NCBI RefSeq assembly: GCF_029542625.1
Contig: NZ_CP120733.1
Span: 372,001 to 436,000, forward strand
Direction of reading: 5' to 3'
DNA from: Tepidibacter hydrothermalis
GTDB taxonomy: Bacteria > Bacillota > Clostridia > Peptostreptococcales > Peptostreptococcaceae
DNA length: 64,000 nucleotides
Position 1 is the first letter of the stretch. Every line of letters starts with the position of its first letter. Shown piece by piece: positions 63,468 through 64,000 of the stretch. The notes beneath the pieces were generated by a model. That model saw only the letters and a list, made by a program, of their open reading frames with translations, had not been told where the DNA came from and did not search any database. The position numbers and the translations under genes are program-made.

Positions 63468-63526
63468 ATACAATTTATGATAAAATGGTATAAAAAGGAT
63501 GGAGACGTAAGGGGGAACTATTATTT

Positions 63527-64000
63527 ATGTGGTTTAATGTAAGAAATAAGATAATGTCTAAATTAACAATAGTATTCATTTTACTTATAAGTATATCTCT
63601 TGGTATTTTAGGTATAACTACATATTATAGAGCTAATTGTATATTAGAAGATACATTAAAAGATACATCTAAACAATTATCCAAGCAAATAGAGGGAAAT
63701 ATTTTAACTATAATAGAAGAAAATCAATTTAATTTAATCCAAATGTCTAGGAACCCTAATATACAGAGATTATCAGAGAATAATTCACTAGAAGCAACAG
63801 TTATAAAAACATTTGAAAGTTTTAAAGATGCTCATATAAGTGTAGACAATATATATATAGTTATGGAAAATAAGAAAACGGTTTCATATCCTGAAAATAA
63901 GTTTGATAAAGATTATGATGCTACTCAGGATATGTGGTATAAAAATACTATTGAGAAGGATAATATTTTTTGGAGTAATCCATATAAGGATAAAAACACA
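63527..64000 (+). CDS. Methyl-accepting chemotaxis protein, N-terminal part (cut by window end)
   Basis: The frame is open from the ATG at 63527, with GGGGGA about 10 bases upstream, to the end of the window: 158 residues. It starts with NVRNKIMSKLTIVFILLI and a membrane helix. A sensor domain follows, with DATQDMWYKNTIEKDNIFW near the cut end, matching the dCache pattern seen in the receptor at 44308-46347. The rest (second helix, HAMP, signalling domain) must lie beyond 64000. The partial nature is due to the window edge, not to a mutation. Confidence 0.8.
   Translation, partial: MWFNVRNKIMSKLTIVFILLISISLGILGITTYYRANCILEDTLKDTSKQLSKQIEGNILTIIEENQFNLIQMSRNPNIQRLSENNSLEATVIKTFESFKDAHISVDNIYIVMENKKTVSYPENKFDKDYDATQDMWYKNTIEKDNIFWSNPYKDKNT

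Overview
The window is a strongly AT-rich stretch of a spore-forming, anaerobic, fermentative Clostridia chromosome, most like the Peptostreptococcaceae/Clostridioides group. This assignment rests on gene content: a 4-hydroxyphenylacetate decarboxylase (p-cresol) operon, a selenocysteine formate dehydrogenase with [FeFe] hydrogenase, several GerAB-type spore germination permeases, AGGAGG ribosome binding sites, and the Firmicutes block murB-php-rapZ-yvcK-whiA-ptsH followed by dnaE-pfkA-pyk. No species is claimed. I saw no rRNA, tRNA, CRISPR array, transposase or integrase.

Region 1 (1-10.3 kb) is accessory. It holds two DUF2971 genes, many small membrane proteins of unknown role, a decayed coiled-coil gene, a DUF1349 protein and an orphan GerAB permease, with long gene-poor gaps. 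A 16-bp direct repeat lies at both ends.

Region 2 (10.3-15.7 kb) is the hpd operon: glycyl-radical decarboxylase, its small Fe-S subunit, an MFS carrier placed inside the operon, a terminator, and the radical-SAM activase.

Region 3 (16-34.4 kb) mixes two MATE drug-efflux pumps, each next to its own regulator (MarR, TetR), with operator-like dyads. It also has a patatin phospholipase, a secreted leucine-rich-repeat protein, two more orphan GerAB permeases, recQ, and yjdF behind its riboswitch.

Region 4 (34.8-44.1 kb) is a formate/hydrogen module: Sec-containing fdhF, fdhD, two four-cluster ferredoxins around an [FeFe] hydrogenase, and two divergent formate channels. cysS sits between them. 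It is preceded by a short ORF with five consecutive Cys codons and a terminator with competing hairpins, which looks like a ribosome-mediated attenuator.

Region 5 (44.3-64 kb) has chemotaxis receptors at both ends, the murB-to-ptsH cell-envelope and carbon-control operon, two convergent YibE/F genes, dnaE, pfkA, pyk and a TetR gene. dnaE is interrupted by a 375-nt group I intron, placed exactly before the catalytic Asp-x-Asp motif. Splicing restores an 1161-residue polymerase.

Two dispersed non-coding repeat families recur: a 200-bp element with 20-bp terminal inverted repeats (A), and a ~140-bp structured element (B). At 53.6-53.9 kb a B copy is inserted inside an A copy. The most notable items are the dnaE intron, the cysS Cys-codon leader and the nested repeats.
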